A DNA stretch of 23,046 nucleotides from Mesaphorura yosii (Eukaryota > Arthropoda > Collembola > Poduromorpha > Tullbergiidae), in contig WIXG01000754.1 in the NCBI GenBank assembly GCA_009869945.1, positions 1-23,046 on the forward strand, written 5' to 3'. The stretch's first letter is position 1. Each line of letters starts with the position of its first letter. A program made the translations under genes and the position numbers. The notes below the pieces were generated by a model, which made no database searches, was not told the DNA's origin, and saw only the letters and a list, made by a program, of their open reading frames with translations. Below, in pieces: positions 1-9,837 of this stretch.

Positions 1-2219
1 CAACGGCTCAGGCACCTGGCCGAGTTGGTACTCGTAGCGGTCGGGGTGCTGGGCTCGAAAGCGGCGGAAAACGATTCGAACGTCTTTCGATTCGGCGGCG
101 TTGTAGGGGTATTGACCGGCTTTGGACTTCAGCGCCGGGTTTGAGCCGAGTTCCAGCAATTTCCTGGAAATGTCAAGAAAAGTGCTTGAAAAGCTTCTCA
201 TTTCCAGTGTTTCGCAGTTGACTCACCAAGTGACGTCCACAAGACCAGCCTTGGCAGCTAAATGCAGGAACGTCGCCTGATTCTCGTTGACAGGCTCATT
301 CAGCTTTCCTTCAGCGCCTTTCATCTGCCCTTCGGGAGAAGCGTCGATTTCCGCCTTGATTTGGTCCAGCAGCGAGCAAATTCGTTCTTGATCCGCTATC
401 GCTGCCGTCAGAGCCTCGTACAAATCACCGTACAAGCCCGTCGGAGCCCGGAAAAGATTCGCCTGCTTTCTTTCTACAGCAGTTGCGCGACGGGGTCGTT
501 GACGGGAGCGCTTTTTCTTTGCGTTTTCTGTTTGTCCGGTATTTCTTCTCTCTTCCGCCGTCAGACTGTCTCCGTACTCTGCGAGTCGCTCTTCCAAATT
601 GACTTCCTCCACCATTTCCTCAATGACGAAGGTCCCACCACCTCCACTGTCCGAATCCGAATCGGAGTCTTCGGGCGTCGTCGTGGGCGGCCCCTCCGGC
701 TCTTCTCTTCGCTTTGGCGATCGCGATTTAGCTCGGTCGATGTTCGCTTTCGCGTGCTTCGCCCGCCTCGGGCTTAGGCTCAGACTCGCGCCTGGGGTTT
801 GCTGCTGTTGCTGCTTTGATTTTCCCGCCGGCAGGAGAAACTGCGCCAGAAACTCTTCTTTGCCGTAAACTTGCACTGCGCTTAAAAACGCGATGACGCG
901 CTTGACTTCGCTGTTGGTCGGTCGCTTCGTGGGGAAAGGAATCGTCTTCAGGCGGGGGTCTGACCGGGCGAGCGGCGGGCTTTTGCCGTTGAACAAAATC
1001 TTCTCGTTGAAGCTCAGCGCACGGTAGAAAATCCATTCGCATTTGTCCAAGTCCGGCTTCCACGACTCTAGCAGCTCCTGAATATGCTGGGCGAATGAGG
1101 CTTCGTTGTACCGGCGCAAGGACGCCCCCGCCGATTTGGCGTGTGAGCCGCCTCCGCCTTTGGCGTCACGCGAGCCTTGACTTCCGCCTTGCTTCGCACG
1201 GACGGTGTAGCTGTGAAATGTTTTGCGACGGAGCTCTGCGCCTCCTTCGACGATGCTCGCTGCAAAATGCCCACCACTCAGCATGACCACAGCCCAGCAG
1301 GGAGGTCGACCAGTGAGAAATTTAGTTGTCAAGTCAATTTTTCTGCTGCTGCATTCTTCGGCGCTTGGGCTCGCTTGATTCGCATCGTTGGCAGACAGTA
1401 TTGTCTTGTAAATCATCACGACGTCACCATCCTCATTCTCGAAGAATGCTTTCGGAGAGCCTCTCAACCGTTTTCCTTTCCGTCCTCTGAGCGAAGCTGT
1501 CGAAGTGTCTTCCGCAGTATCTTTTGATTGTGCTTCCAAATTGATTCTGTTCATAAGCTTCGATAGTACTGATGCAGAATTTGTGCTAGAACTGGAATTT
1601 TCTTCTGTGTCCGATGAATCCGAGCCCGAGATGCTCGATAGCCCATCTGAATCATAGAAGAAGAGATATGAGCGTAATTGGCGTTATTGGTCGGTTAATC
1701 AGCTAATAAACGAATTAACTTACCGACAATTGAATCAAATTCGGTCTCCGTGACTGGCGCCTGCCCGTTCACCTTCCTTTTGACATTGTACCGATGCCAG
1801 TCAAGCCTGTAATGTTCCCTCTGCTCCCGAATTGTTCCAATTGAGCAGTTGCACGCAGTGCACACTGAAACTTGCTGGTGAAGTTGCTCATTCCCTTCTT
1901 CTTGGTCTTGGTCCGGGTTCTCAGCAATGGCGACGCCGCCATCAACATATAACTCGCTTAGGTCGTCTCCTTCTGTTTCAGGTTCTTCAGCTTCAGCATC
2001 AGCATGATCTGCGTCTTCGTCCAATTTGAACAATTGTAGCCGCCGAAACACATTCGTCAATTCCGATCGGTGCGCAGAATTGAAAAGCTGAAGCTGCGCC
2101 TTTGGCTTAGGTTGCTGAGATTTGCGGGGCGATCGCGGCTGGACTTGGACTGCAGGATCCGAGACTGGTTCGATCGAAAGCACGGATCCTTCGTCGTGGC
2201 TCGTGTTATCAGGCTCCAT
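1..2219 (-). CDS. ANKZF1: ANKZF1/Vms1-like ribosome quality control release factor (partial)
   Basis: Vms1/ANKZF1 releases nascent chains from tRNA on stalled 60S subunits in ribosome quality control. Three coding exons are visible: 2219-1724, 1646-227 and 163 to the left edge, with gtaagt/gtgagt donors, AG acceptors and matching phases (1, then 2). The start is the ATG at 2219. A C2H2 finger has Cys120, Cys123, His136 and His142, with EQREHYRLDWHRYNVK typical of this family. The VLRF1 domain runs from about WAVVMLSGGHFAASIVEGG; it contains RAKQGGSQGSRD with Gln322 where family members carry the catalytic Gln, followed by SAGASLRRYNE. A low-complexity linker (five Gln, then an Asp-Ser run) precedes an ankyrin repeat (ATFLHLAAKAGL, continuing across the intron into WKLLELGSNPALKSKAGQYP). 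The end of exon 3 reads RFRAQHPDRYEYQLGQVP, as in the human protein. The C-terminal VCP-binding motif would lie outside the window. The family call is firm; exon edges are by eye. Confidence 0.93.
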
Positions 2220-2859
2220 CCTCTTGTCTCTTTGCAAAATTCTATCGATCAGTTAACTAGATCGTCCAACTCCTTTGGATTAAGTTCTCACACTGACTAA
2301 TGCTTATAATTTCATGCGATTCAATGATTCAAACGTTAGATTAATTAATAAAAGTTGACGTTGACGTTCCAAATACGTTTAATTACAACTTATATGACTC
2401 AGATGTACTACTCAATCATATGGTGTCGAGAGGAACGTGATTCTGTCTGCAATTCTCGCGCTTGCAAGCATTCGCTGAATCTTGAGACTTTGTTAACTCT
2501 TCCAACCCAAAAGCCAACTTTCAGAAGCATCCAACGCAAATTCACGTCAGGCCAATAAAGAATTGAGGCCTTCGATTATCCGGAATGTAATAAAATCTTT
2601 ATCGATTCAACAGAAAACAGAGTAAGTAAAATTAACTTTCTAAAATAAGATTAGTAAAAGTTCCAACAAGCTGAAAGAATTTGTGACTAAAACACGAAAA
2701 CCAACTAAAATTGGTAGCAAACAGAAACTCAAAACAGTCAGCACTTAAACTTCTAAAACTGGTCCTTGAACTTAAGAATCTCTAAAACAGCTTGCCTGTA
2801 GTTAAATTATAAAATCTGGAACCGACCCTCCTTGAAGTACGCTAAAGCTGATTAAAATC
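2220..2859. other. Intergenic region between ANKZF1 start and the 3' end of the next gene
   Basis: About 640 bases, AT-rich, with no convincing coding frame. It must hold the promoter and 5' leader of the ANKZF1-like gene (reading left) and the 3' UTR of the unknown gene at 2860-4777. No AATAAA was found on the minus strand here. An ATTAAA variant for the minus strand lies at 2378-2383, about 480 bases past the stop, so the real cleavage site is unclear. A plus-strand AATAAA near 2553 has no matching plus-strand gene. Confidence 0.5.
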
Positions 2860-4777
2860 TTAAAACTGAGACGAGAAAGGGCACGGCAAGACCAGTTTTC
2901 CATTCTTCGTGTAGGCGATCCCGACATTCCGGACTCCCTTCCCCTTGCAGGCTTTGTACCGGACGAAGATTCCATTGAACGATTTCTGGCTGCGGAGGTT
3001 CACTGAAATGATACACAAAGGAAACAGCTGATGACCTCGTTGACCCGAAAAAAAACCGTCCGTTGTAGTTGTAAGCTTAACTTACCTGGCTGATGGCCAC
3101 ATTCTGGGCATCTTTCTTTCAGGACAACGTTGCGGTTGCGCTTCCTCGCAGCTCCTCCGGCGCCACCATCACCGTCTTTCGGCTCTTGTTTGATATTGAT
3201 TTGCTCACAGCTACGGCACTCAGGCTTAATGTCAACGTCGTCCTTGATTGCAATCATACCGCCCTGCATCGGGTCGTCGTCGGCCGGCTCTTGCTTGATG
3301 CTCACCTCCTCCAGCTCCACCTTCAAATCGGTCTTGGTCTGAAGCGCTGATAAATATTTTAGTGCAGCAGGCGCAGGTCTCGGTTTCTTTCCGCCGTCGC
3401 CATTGTTGCTCTTGTCATCATCACTGTCCGCCTTTTCCACATAGAAGACTGGCACTGGCGCTGATGGTGTTGGCAATTGCAAAGCACCGGAAGCGGAAGC
3501 GACAACGATGACGGCGACATCTGGCAGTGGCAACTTCTGTTTTCTTGTCCGACCGCGTTTCGGAGCTGCAGTGGGAGCATGAGCGATAACGGTAGGAGTT
3601 CGAGAAGCTGCAGCTGTCACTGTCTGTGGTGGTGCGAAGTGAGGTTGATAGCCGGCCCAGGCTTGCTGAAATTGCTGCGCCCGTGGTCCAGGCATCCTCA
3701 CCAGTCTGATTCGTTGCATCATCCATGGCGGGAGCGAGGCCCAGCCGCGCATTGAAACTCCAGGCACAGGCCCAGCTCTAGCCTGTGCTTGGGCTTGTCC
3801 CTGTCCACGTGCCATAGCCACAAATGTCAATTGAGTGGGTGGAGTAGCAGCAGAAGTAGAAGCGGAAGCTCCAGCAGTTCCTGGTCCAGCACCATTTTGT
3901 GTGACCGTAAATCCAATTCCAGATGGCGGTGATTGTCGATTGACGATGATAAGCTGCTGTGGCCGTGGCTGTTGTTGGTTTGGCAGTGGCGGTGCCCCGA
4001 CTGGTCGCGGCGCAAAGCGCAAGACACCACGTGCTCCAGCCCGCCACAATCGGTAGGCGTGCGCCTTTGCCTGAGCTGGAAGCTGATTCCACATCCCTCG
4101 GTAGACATTCGCATTTCCAGCGCCAATGCCAGTGCCATTTTGAACTGAAGTTGACGAAGAAGCAGGCGGAGAAACTTCAGGCGAGGCGGCAGTGACACTG
4201 TTGTTGACCCCATTGATATTGAGATCGGCAGAACTAAAGGCTGCTTGACTGCGTTGAGTCACAGGTGCCAGATGTCTGAATAAAGTTGGATTCTGCGCAG
4301 GTCCACCCTGTGACTGCGACTGTATCGCTGGTATTGTCGTCGGCGCCGGGTCCACGTTTTCCATTCCTGGAGGAGGGTCGACAAGATCCTGATTCTGATC
4401 CTGCAGCTGCAGGACTGATAATGACGTTGGTAAATTAGCAGGAGTTTGATCTTCTAGTAGCGGTGGCGGTGCAGGAGCTGCTTCTGCTTCTGTTGCTGAT
4501 ATGCCTGAATGTGGGTGAAGCTCGGTTGGTAACTTTATTTCTCTGCTCAAATACTGCTGCTCCTTAGGTGCATCCACAGCCTTAAGTAGGTCATCCAAAT
4601 CTTCTGGATCTATAAATAAAGCCAAAGCGAATCCGCAAATTGATTAAAATCAGGACAAATCAAATATACAACCCTCGACACGAATTCGCACCCCGAAACA
4701 CCGATTAGTCGTATTTTTAGCCACTGACAAATGCTAATTTATTGCTTACCAAATGTCCAGTGGTCGTAGGAAGCCAT
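2860..4777 (-). CDS. Unrecognised Pro/Gln/Ala-rich protein with SUMO-like motifs and C-terminal Cys4 segment
   Basis: I do not recognise this gene. Three coding exons, 4777-4750, 4609-3086 and 3002-2860, join in phase (1 and 1) and give 564 residues. The start is the ATG at 4777 (MASYDHWTF, then D-PEDLDDLLKAVD across the intron). Donors are gtaagc and gtaagt; acceptors are tttatag and atttcag. Residues 10-30 form an acidic helix-like segment. The middle, to about residue 420, is disordered: Pro, Gln, Ala and Ser rich, with several Arg-containing patches such as AYRLWRAGARGVLRF. Residues about 438-486 hold psi-K-x-E motifs: LKVE (K439), IKQEP (K448), IKPE (K471) and IKQEP (K483), plus IKDD at K462. 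The C-terminus carries Cys510-x2-Cys513 (CPECGH), Cys536 and Cys558, a possible zinc site with unusual spacing. A basic run (ARKRNRN) just before it could be a nuclear signal. A nuclear transcription or chromatin regulator is plausible but inferred from composition only. Confidence 0.72.
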
Positions 4778-5901
4778 GATCGATCTTTTACCAAATTAGC
4801 AGGTGACAGATATGATTGGTATCCTCTGATGATTCACCGATTAAGACAGCTAGACTAGCCAACAGAAGAAGAATAATTAAACTTGTAAGTAATCGTAGCC
4901 GCCCTCGATCTACGTGCTATTAGAATAATAATACTGACTGACCTGATCACTGACGAGCTGCTGCAACCTTAAATTAGAATGCCAAGAAGGGTAAGACAAT
5001 TATTCGAGACAGAAGAACCGAAGAACACAGAATACATGAAGAAAAGAACATCAACTAAAATCTAAAACTACCCAGAACGTGGACATGTGGATTGTGGACG
5101 CTGGAACGAAGACTCAGGTGACTAGAGGATAAAACTAAAAAGCGCCCGTTCCAGGTAAGGTGCAGAACACGACTGAACTGAAGGCTGAAGTTAAAGCAGA
5201 GAGATGTTATCCAAGCACAGAAGCAGATCAAGACAACAGATCAAGGAACCGTACCAAAGGAAGATTGTCCTTTCCTGTCATCTGTGCGAGGTGGATGAAC
5301 TTAAAAGATCGCGTTTTCGTGTAGAAGATCTGTATGAATTTTGCGAAGATGTGCGTTGACCTCTGTACAGTGGACTGTGGGCTGAACTAATTTTACACGA
5401 TCGAGTGTTCGGCTGGGCGCACAGGGGCACACGCTCTGGAGCTCAAAGTCCAATCGTTCAATGATCCTGGTCGCAATAATTGCAAAAGTGAATTTTTATT
5501 TCAATTCCTATGAATTAATTGCAAAATGACATTCTGATATTCTGAATCTGAATTCCCTATCTAATATGTTATGCCTACAAATACATGAATAAATATCAAC
5601 CTTGATTAAGTGCATTAATAACAGTCTTAATTAATTGGCGAAGGCAGTAATTCATTAATTCACTAATTGGCACTGGCAGCTTGGCTAATTCTTAGCTTGG
5701 CTCTTGTCCTCGAAGCAATCGACCCTCCCTCACCCGCTGGTTGCTAAGGCTGTGCCGCTGCTGCTGCGGCTGCCTCTGAGCTCGCGATGGAGTGTGGGCG
5801 CTGATGGTGTGGCTGGACACCGAAGCGTACGTCAGTGTCCTGGCACAGAATCGGCATTCTCAAGTCCATGGCCTTGTTCCCTCCTCGTGTGAAGCCCGAA
5901 A
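4778..5901. other. Intergenic region, probable upstream region of the unknown gene
   Basis: About 1.1 kb without a supportable gene. The 4778-5060 part would be 5' leader or promoter for the minus-strand gene starting at 4777. The stretch 5490-5690 is very AT-rich and dense in TAAT/ATTA cores (for example taattaattgg and attcattaattcactaattgg), the core of homeodomain sites; this could equally be base composition. Short plus-strand open frames between 5704 and 5900 show no family features and were not called. Confidence 0.4.
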
Positions 5902-6579
5902 ATGTTCGAAGAGGGCTACCGTACCCTGAAAATGAGCCAAGTACTGATAGCAGCGGAGCAGCCCGTGGTTGGTTATGCCGACGGAGGCCCGAGCCGGGTG
6001 AGTGCACTTGGCGTGACAGTACGAACAGGTTTTGCGCAGGAACAGGACGCGCACGTGTCACGGGTGGTGATCGTTGCCCACGAAGAAGCCATACGACTGA
6101 CCATTGCGCTCAGGCGACGATTTGGTACCGATCGGTGCCAGGAATTGGGTTATCAGGGGCATTCAGTCACGGAAGGAGCGGCTAAATTGGTGTCAATGCC
6201 AGTGGGGTACTTTATCGGAGAATGCTACCCGTACGGAATGTCACTGAAACAAGGCGGGATTTATACCGGAAAGAAAACCACGCTTTTTGAACGAAATCGG
6301 AGCCTGCCCTGCGAAACGACGGTTGAGGCCGGAATACCAGAGGATTTGGAGATCGGGAAATGGGACCATCGGCGCCGGTACAGATTTCATGTCCGCCTGA
6401 AGTACGGCGCGCCTCCGGAACTAGCCACGGCTTCGCTTGTGTTTCGTCTGGATTGCAATGGAATTCTGAGTGCCGGCAGCGCCAAGGCAGACGCGGGTTT
6501 AGAGCGGATTGACCTGCATAATTTGAGTCCTGAGGCCCTTGACACGTGCAGAAAATTTGTGGCAATGAATATCCGGTAA
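5902..6579 (+). CDS. Truncated, divergent Hsp70-like protein (possible gene fragment or pseudogene)
   Basis: An open frame of 225 codons with a pattern matching the end of the Hsp70 ATPase domain and the beta substrate-binding domain. VSRVVIVAHEEAIRLTIAL sits where Hsp70s have the IxDVVLVGGSTRIP strand and helix. GYQGHSVTEGAAKLVSM corresponds to the NPDEAVAYGAAVQA helix. TLFERNRSLPCETT matches the TxLIxRNTTIPxxKS segment. RLDCNGILSAGS matches FDIDANGILNVSA. The GGS nucleotide-loop residues are replaced (VAHEEA), and the N-terminal two thirds of the ATPase domain and the C-terminal lid are absent. The ATG at 5902 is only the first in frame; an in-frame stop lies just upstream at 5890-5892, and no upstream Hsp70 remnant was found in any frame up to about 200 bases away. 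It stops at TAA 6577-6579. Without the nucleotide-binding lobes it cannot be a working chaperone ATPase. It may be a degenerate copy, or part of a spliced gene whose other exons I could not place. Confidence 0.5.
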   Translation: MFEEGYRTLKMSQVLIAAEQPVVGYADGGPSRVSALGVTVRTGFAQEQDAHVSRVVIVAHEEAIRLTIALRRRFGTDRCQELGYQGHSVTEGAAKLVSMPVGYFIGECYPYGMSLKQGGIYTGKKTTLFERNRSLPCETTVEAGIPEDLEIGKWDHRRRYRFHVRLKYGAPPELATASLVFRLDCNGILSAGSAKADAGLERIDLHNLSPEALDTCRKFVAMNIR

Positions 6580-7091
6580 CCGGAAGTTTAAAAAGAACTG
6601 AACAGAATTATTAAGAAAGCTTAATCGGACCAATTGGCTTAATTGCACGTAATTCAAGTAAATATAATACAAATTGTGATTCATGATCCGTGTCGGCACT
6701 TCAAAATTTTCCAGATCCATTGCCAGATACGAGGTTAATTGCCAATTGACATTTGTTGTGAAGAGCCCAATTGCGTATTCCCAGAGTCAGAACTTCTCAA
6801 TCTCATGTCAATTCACCGGCAGCCAGCACCTGCAGTTGTTTACGTGCATGTTTACTGCGTTTGTACTACTGTAGAGCTCTGACCTCAAACATTTATCAGT
6901 AGTCTTGAGAGCTCGCCGGTGTGTCGTGTGCATGTCGTAGCTGGACGCGTTGCTTGGACCCAACTTGAAGCTTAATTTGTCCCGATTTGAGTTTGACTCT
7001 AAGGCCCTTGTCAGTCAGTCTGTTTGGCCCGGCTCTGGCCAATTAAACATAAAAACCTTTTGATTGGCTGTGAATGAAAGATGAGACGAGA
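6580..7091. other. Intergenic region, no gene seen
   Basis: About 510 bases following the Hsp70-like frame. No long open frame, family motif or AATAAA for the plus strand was found close to the stop at 6579; a loose AATATA lies near 6660. The region includes two gagctc sites near 6874 and 6909 but no structure I could interpret. Confidence 0.4.
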
Positions 7092-7217
7092 GAAAATGAA
7101 AATAGGAAATGCTGCTGAGACGGAGCAGGCGCAAGCACATAAGATATTTTCTTCTCTTTGTCTTCGCAGCGACTTCAGCTCAACGTCCGCCAATATCAAT
7201 TTCCTATTTTCATTTTC
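7092..7217. repeat. Perfect 19-bp inverted repeat with 88-base spacer
   Basis: The left arm, 7092-7110, reads gaaaatgaaaataggaaat. The right arm, 7199-7217, is its exact reverse complement. Pairing stops cleanly at both ends of the arms. The spacer of 88 bases contains a pyrimidine-rich stretch ending in tcttcgcag, which resembles a splice acceptor. The left arm overlaps the ATG at 7109 of the tentative small gene. No target-site duplication flanks the arms, so it does not look like an intact MITE. It could form a stem in a plus-strand transcript. Confidence 0.8.
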
Positions 7218-7544
7218 GTAAGGGCGACAACAGAAGATCCCGATCTTCGGCTCCAAACGCGGCGACGGACCCGCTTGACCCAAACAAAGTAGGCCCGGAC
7301 TCGGACGCCGGGAGCCGACCGGACTTCGTCTCCTGGAATTATCCGCTAAAGAGTACAGTCGTGTGAGCAAGGCAAGGAGGACGTGTAAGGCAACTCAACA
7401 CGGGAAGATGTTCATTCATCGACTCGTGCAGCACGTCGTTCTGAGCCCGCTGTCTTTCACTTTCACAGCCTGCTGAGCGTATTCCACTCGAACCAGTCGG
7501 TCGACGTCAACATCGTCTACATCAGCGGACCACCAGGCGCGTAA
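7109..7544 (+). CDS. Tentative two-exon small secreted protein
   Basis: I do not recognise this. An open frame from ATG 7109 to 7362 ends at a gtgagc donor (7363-7368). A second exon, 7469-7544, follows a good pyrimidine tract and acceptor (tttcactttcacag). The phases match (2), giving 109 residues that end LLSVFHSNQSVDVNIVYISG-PPGA before TAA. The N-terminus is basic then hydrophobic (RRSRRKHIRYFLLFVFAATSA), like a signal peptide with a possible cut after ATSA. However, the hydrophobic run is encoded by a pyrimidine tract ending in cag that could itself be a splice acceptor, in which case the true first exon lies upstream. The second exon could also be the last exon of another gene. Its stop lies 112 bases from the stop of the convergent channel gene at 7657. 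Confidence 0.33.
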
Positions 7545-7595
7545 CTTTAATTAGTGAACTGCTGCGCTGGCTGAACACTGAGCAACACCCAAGCG

Positions 7596-7620
7596 TTTAT
7601 TCGTTTATATACAGTTTATT
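7596..7620 (-). terminator. Polyadenylation signals of the first channel gene
   Basis: Two AATAAA hexamers on the minus strand, at 7615-7620 and 7596-7601, lie 37 and 56 bases past the stop codon of the Cys-loop receptor gene. This position fits a short 3' UTR. Confidence 0.65.
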
Positions 7621-7656
7621 GTACAAAGTAATTTTCTATAATAATAACTGGTAATT

Positions 7657-9837
7657 CTAACTGTAGTACACCGTCTGGTTATGCGGTTCGTTGTAGCCCG
7701 ACATGATTATAAGCCAGGGCCAGTAAATCAGATTAAATAGGAGAAAAAGTTTAATTAGCACGAGCCACGAGTACTTCTCCAGCGTTTTGACTGCCTGCTG
7801 ATACACGTCGGGCGGCTCTGGCTGTAGTTCTCCTTCTTCTTTACCATAGATTGAGGCTCCGGCTGGGGTCACGATGAGCTCCACTTTTTTATGGGGCGAG
7901 TGCCCTTGGCTGAGCGTACGGGTGAGAGCCGGAAGCGCCAGAGAATTATTCCTGTCTCGGCATTTGCCCGTGCCCACGCCTGCGCCCGTCCCCGTATCAA
8001 GACTCGGGCTACTCGGAGTCGGGCTGTCCCCAAACCCGGCGAACGAAGACGCCCGGTGTCGCCTCTCGTCGTACTTTGGCTGGCGCCCTATCTTGGAGCG
8101 AAGTTTGAGCACGACTGTATACTCGAACAGTGCAAGGAACACGAAGAAGACGCAGGTCACCATCCAGATGTCGATCGCCTTCACGTAGGAGACTTTGGGC
8201 ACGTTTTGCCTGAAAATGAGCATCAACGATTCAATTCTAGCAGCAAAACGCTGTGGTCCGCCTCCCGCCGCCGCCGTTGTCCTGTCCGGCTGCGGCGGTG
8301 CCGGCCGATTGCGTACTTACCTGACCGCAGCAAACATGGACGTCAGAGTGAGCAGAGTCGTCATGCAGATCGCCATCCGACCGGGTACGCTTTCGGGAGG
8401 GACCTGACACAAAAGAAATGGATCAGCAGTAATTAGCACCATCAGCCTGTTGCCTGCCGGCTGACAATTGTGATTGCGGCTAATATGCTTACCAGAAAAG
8501 AGAGCCAGGAGACGATGACAAACAATGCGCTTGGTATGTACGTCTGAATCAGGTGGTACGTCAGTTTTCGGGTAAGGACAACGACGATCTTGATTCCGCT
8601 GTACACGTTCTTGTTTCTAAACGAGACGGGAGGGAGAAAATTCGAATTCTTCATCGGAAGAGCCTACCTAGTATTAATTTACCTCGTAACCACAAGCGTG
8701 GTCTGATTCTTCTCCAAATTGAAATCGAAATTAGGGAGGTCGACGCGGTCCGGGCCGATGACGGTGAGAGAATTCTTTTTCGTCCACTGCACTCGGAGGG
8801 TTTGGTCGTCGTAAGCATCTAATCAAGGATAAGGGCACGTTATCTTTGCTATTAGTAATTATTGCACATTTCAGTACAACTACCGGGTAAGATAAGTGAT
8901 AAGAACTTACAGCTTTTCATTTCCACATTGCACGTTTGGGTGTCGGTTGGGTAGTAACTGAGAAAAAATAAAACGCGCGTAAATTTAATTCAGATTGCGA
9001 AATCAAGGATAAACTTACTAGAAACTCATTTTGCAGGCCATTGTGAGGGTAACTCTCGTCGAGTACCTGATCAGGGAATCGGGGTAAATGCGGACGGAGG
9101 CGGGCTTCGCCATGAGGATCGGCTGGTTGACGGATTTCAGGTTTTCTGCAACTCACAAAGTGGAGGCAGGCCAAAAGTCACTGAAAGTATTGGCCTCCCG
9201 CGCCGCGCCGCTGCTCATCATGCGCGAACTTACCCACATAAATGTCTGGGAGCCAAATCTTCTGCAGAGCTTTGTGATGGAGGACGATGTAATCCTTGCC
9301 CGGTTCAATGGCCAGGGACCAATTCGCCAGGCGGTGGTCTCTCCAGAAGATTTGGAGCCGAATCTCCAGGCTGATTTCCATGTCGAGCTCGTTGATATCG
9401 CGGACGCTGAAGATAAGCACGTTGAATTCGGCGATGTTGCCTTCCTTTTGTGGTGGGTGCACGTTGCTGTAGCCATTCGGGATCTCCAGCACGTCTACGC
9501 TGCTCGCATTATCGTCTTCGGCCGCGGGCTCCTCCGCGTCCCGCCGAAGGCGGAGTCTTTGGCCATGGCTGACGCCGGCGGTGGCGGGGCTTTCGTTGCC
9601 ATGGACGTCGCCGTTCGACGAGGCGACAACGTGGGTAGATCTTTCTGGACGGCCATGGTCGAGGTCTTCATCTTCAAAGTCGTACTCGAAGCCTCCACAC
9701 GAATCTCCATGCAACCTGTAAGTCAAGTAAGACTTGAGTAATTCGACCACATCAGAATTTGACAGAAACTTCAAAATTTTTGGGTCGACTCACCAAAACA
9801 GGACCAAGAGCAAGAAAATGAGCCGAGGCTGCTTCAT
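7657..9837 (-). CDS. Cys-loop ligand-gated ion channel subunit A (invertebrate, PGR type)
   Basis: A pentameric ligand-gated channel subunit for the plasma membrane. Eight coding exons: 9837-9794, 9715-9234, 9145-9019, 8957-8911, 8818-8683, 8616-8493, 8403-8321 and 8209-7657. All have GT-AG ends and matching phases, giving 531 residues. A signal peptide (MKQPRLIFLLLVLF) is followed by an acidic spacer of about 80 residues. The ligand domain has VRDINELDMEISLEIRLQIFWRD and a Cys loop, Cys213 to Cys227, with the canonical 13 residues between (KMSFYYYPTDTQT). M1 reads YIPSALFVIVSWLSFL. M2 reads PGRMAICMTTLLTLTSMF, with Leu at 9' and Thr at 6'. M3 reads SYVKAIDIWMVTCVFFVF, and M4 ends LFNLIYWPWLI. 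The loop before M2 has Pro-Gly-Arg instead of the Pro-Ala-Arg of most anion channels. No second Cys pair is present near loop C, unlike glycine, glutamate or histamine receptors of this class. The closest group I recall is the insect pHCl-2/CG7589/CG6927 group; ligand unknown. Confidence 0.93.

Noticed and set aside
262..777. Plus-strand open frame of 171 codons
   Set aside because: It is antisense to the ANKZF1 VLRF1/linker exon, whose identity is certain, and shows no independent features.
5704..5892. Open frame just upstream of the Hsp70-like frame, considered as its missing N-terminus
   Set aside because: It is in the same frame but ends in a stop, and its translation has none of the Hsp70 ATPase motifs.
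7011..7370. Minus-strand open frame of 119 codons
   Set aside because: It crosses the inverted repeat and has no matching splice sites. The plus-strand frame has a better, phase-matched exon pair.
8821..9012. Twelve-base direct repeat aatcaaggataa at 8821-8832 and 9001-9012 in two introns of channel A
   Set aside because: One copy is next to an acceptor and the other next to a donor, so it is not a shared splice element. A single short match in AT-rich introns is not persuasive.
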